39,742 nucleotides of DNA, from NCBI GenBank assembly GCA_964372215.1, contig CAYJQC010000037.1, forward strand, positions 1 through 39,742. The letters are read 5' to 3'. Of the stretch, positions 37,384 through 39,742 are shown in pieces (position 1 is the first letter of the stretch; each line of letters starts with the position of its first letter). The notes beneath the pieces are model-generated. The model was not told the DNA's origin. It did no database searches and saw only the letters and a program-made list of their open reading frames with translations. A program made the position numbers and the translations under genes. This DNA is from DAIMFL01 sp964372215 (GTDB taxonomy: Bacteria > Pseudomonadota > Alphaproteobacteria > Dongiales > Dongiaceae).

Positions 37384-38052
37384 ATGCGCCTGCTCTACCA
37401 TTTCCCGCTCGACCCGTACTCCCGCAAGGTCCGCATCGCCCTCGACGAGAAGCAGCTCGCCTTCGCGCTCGAGCTCGAGCGGCCGTGGGAGCGCCGCGAG
37501 GCGTTCCTGGCGCTCAACCCCGCCGGCGAGGTCCCGGTGCTGGTGGAGCCCGACGGCGCCGCCTTCGCCGACCCGACCGCGATCTGCGAACTGCTGGAGG
37601 AGCGCTATCCCGAGCAGCCGCTGCTGGGCGCCGATCCGGTGAACCGGGCCGAGATCCGCCGCCTGGTCGGCTGGTTCGACGGCAAGTTCCACCGCGAGGT
37701 CACCCGCAACCTGGTGGACGAGAAGATCGGCAAGCGGCTGGCCGGGCGCGGCGGACCGGACTCGGCGGCGATCCGCGCCGGCAAGGCCAACATCCACGTG
37801 CATCTCGACTATATCGGCTGGCTCAGCGACCGCCGGCGCTGGCTCGCCGGCGAAGGCTTCAGCCTCGCCGACGCCGCCGCGGCGGCGCAGCTTTCCGCCG
37901 TCGACTTCCTGGGCGACGTGCCCTGGAGCGATCATCCCGAGGCCAAGGACTGGTACGCGCGGGTGAAATCGCGGCCGAGCTTCCGCCCGCTGCTCGGCGA
38001 CCACCTGCCCGGCGTGCCGCCGCCGGCGCACTACGCCGATCTCGATTTCTGA
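37384..38052 (+). CDS. Glutathione S-transferase family protein
   Basis: 222 residues. N-terminal thioredoxin-like domain MRLLYHFPLDPYSRKVRIAL with serine at the catalytic site (YSRKV), cis-proline in GEVPVLVEPDG and DPTAICELLEERYP. The helical domain contains the N-capping segment GFSLADAAAAAQLSAVDFLG and ends near DWYARVKSRPSFRPLL. Related proteins sit beside queG in other alphaproteobacteria, but here the neighbour is lepA, convergent. ATG 37384 is preceded by GGCGCC without a clear Shine-Dalgarno. Substrate unknown; only distantly like the GST between gltD and gltB. Confidence 0.92.
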   Translation: MRLLYHFPLDPYSRKVRIALDEKQLAFALELERPWERREAFLALNPAGEVPVLVEPDGAAFADPTAICELLEERYPEQPLLGADPVNRAEIRRLVGWFDGKFHREVTRNLVDEKIGKRLAGRGGPDSAAIRAGKANIHVHLDYIGWLSDRRRWLAGEGFSLADAAAAAQLSAVDFLGDVPWSDHPEAKDWYARVKSRPSFRPLLGDHLPGVPPPAHYADLDF

Positions 38053-38079
38053 AGCGGCGCGGCGCCGCGCCGGCGCCGC

Positions 38080-39742
<1,663 letters not shown>

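Overview
The window is chromosomal DNA from a very GC-rich alphaproteobacterium, most likely a member of Rhodospirillales in the broad sense. The evidence is gene content and order: addA followed by trxA; aroA-cmk-rpsA-ihfB-lapA-pyrF-trpF-trpB-trpA-accD-folC on one strand; an FYDLN-acid protein (TIGR02300) divergent from aroA; Hsp20 with DUF1150; kdsD-lptC-lptA-lptB-rpoN-hpf-ptsN; and gltD upstream of gltB. Nearly all of the window is vertically inherited core genome. No prophage, insertion sequence, integrase or CRISPR array is visible.

Layout. Positions 2-1081 (+) hold the 3' end of addA and trxA. At 1145-2158 an mqsR-mqsA toxin-antitoxin module lies directly behind trxA and is followed by a second, diverged copy of the trxA 3' end with its terminator. 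The module therefore sits between two direct repeats of trxA's tail, and this is the clearest trace of horizontal acquisition in the window. Positions 2309-14472 (-) are a supercluster running aroA, cmk, rpsA, ihfB, lapA, pyrF, an unnamed membrane protein, trpF, trpB, trpA, accD, folC, covering aromatic amino acids, nucleotides, translation and fatty acid/folate synthesis. Positions 14729-16775 (+) carry the FYDLN protein, a 53-residue lipoprotein, tRNA-Ala(GGC), Hsp20 and DUF1150. Positions 16867-23964 (-) carry rnd and then kdsD-lptC-lptA-lptB-rpoN-hpf-ptsN: LPS transport, sigma-54 and nitrogen phosphotransfer. tRNA-Leu(CAG) (-) follows, then an NDUFA9-like reductase (+) and uppP (-). Positions 26432-33324 (+) encode both glutamate synthase subunits with a glutathione-transferase gene and a multi-hairpin element between them. 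Positions 33465-34607 (+) encode two poorly known proteins, the second a membrane protein. Positions 34680-37266 (-) form an ECF sigma / anti-sigma / ferritin-like Tat lipoprotein / cytochrome c cluster. The window ends with a second glutathione-transferase gene (+) and lepA (-), which runs off the right edge.

The sigma-54, PtsN and HPF genes and the glutamate synthase genes belong to nitrogen and growth-rate control. kdsD, lptC, lptA, lptB and uppP supply the outer envelope. The ECF cluster looks like a small stress regulon in which the sigma factor and its membrane anti-sigma lie beside an exported ferritin-like protein and a periplasmic cytochrome.

Two stretches look like sequencing or assembly artefacts: a run of 15 G inside the NDUFA9-like gene and a 51-base tract of only G and C ahead of the ferritin-like gene. 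Apart from the trxA/mqsRA duplication, the best leads are the ECF/ferritin/cytochrome cluster, the three-copy 28-bp repeat between two convergent stop codons, and the palindromic element upstream of gltB.
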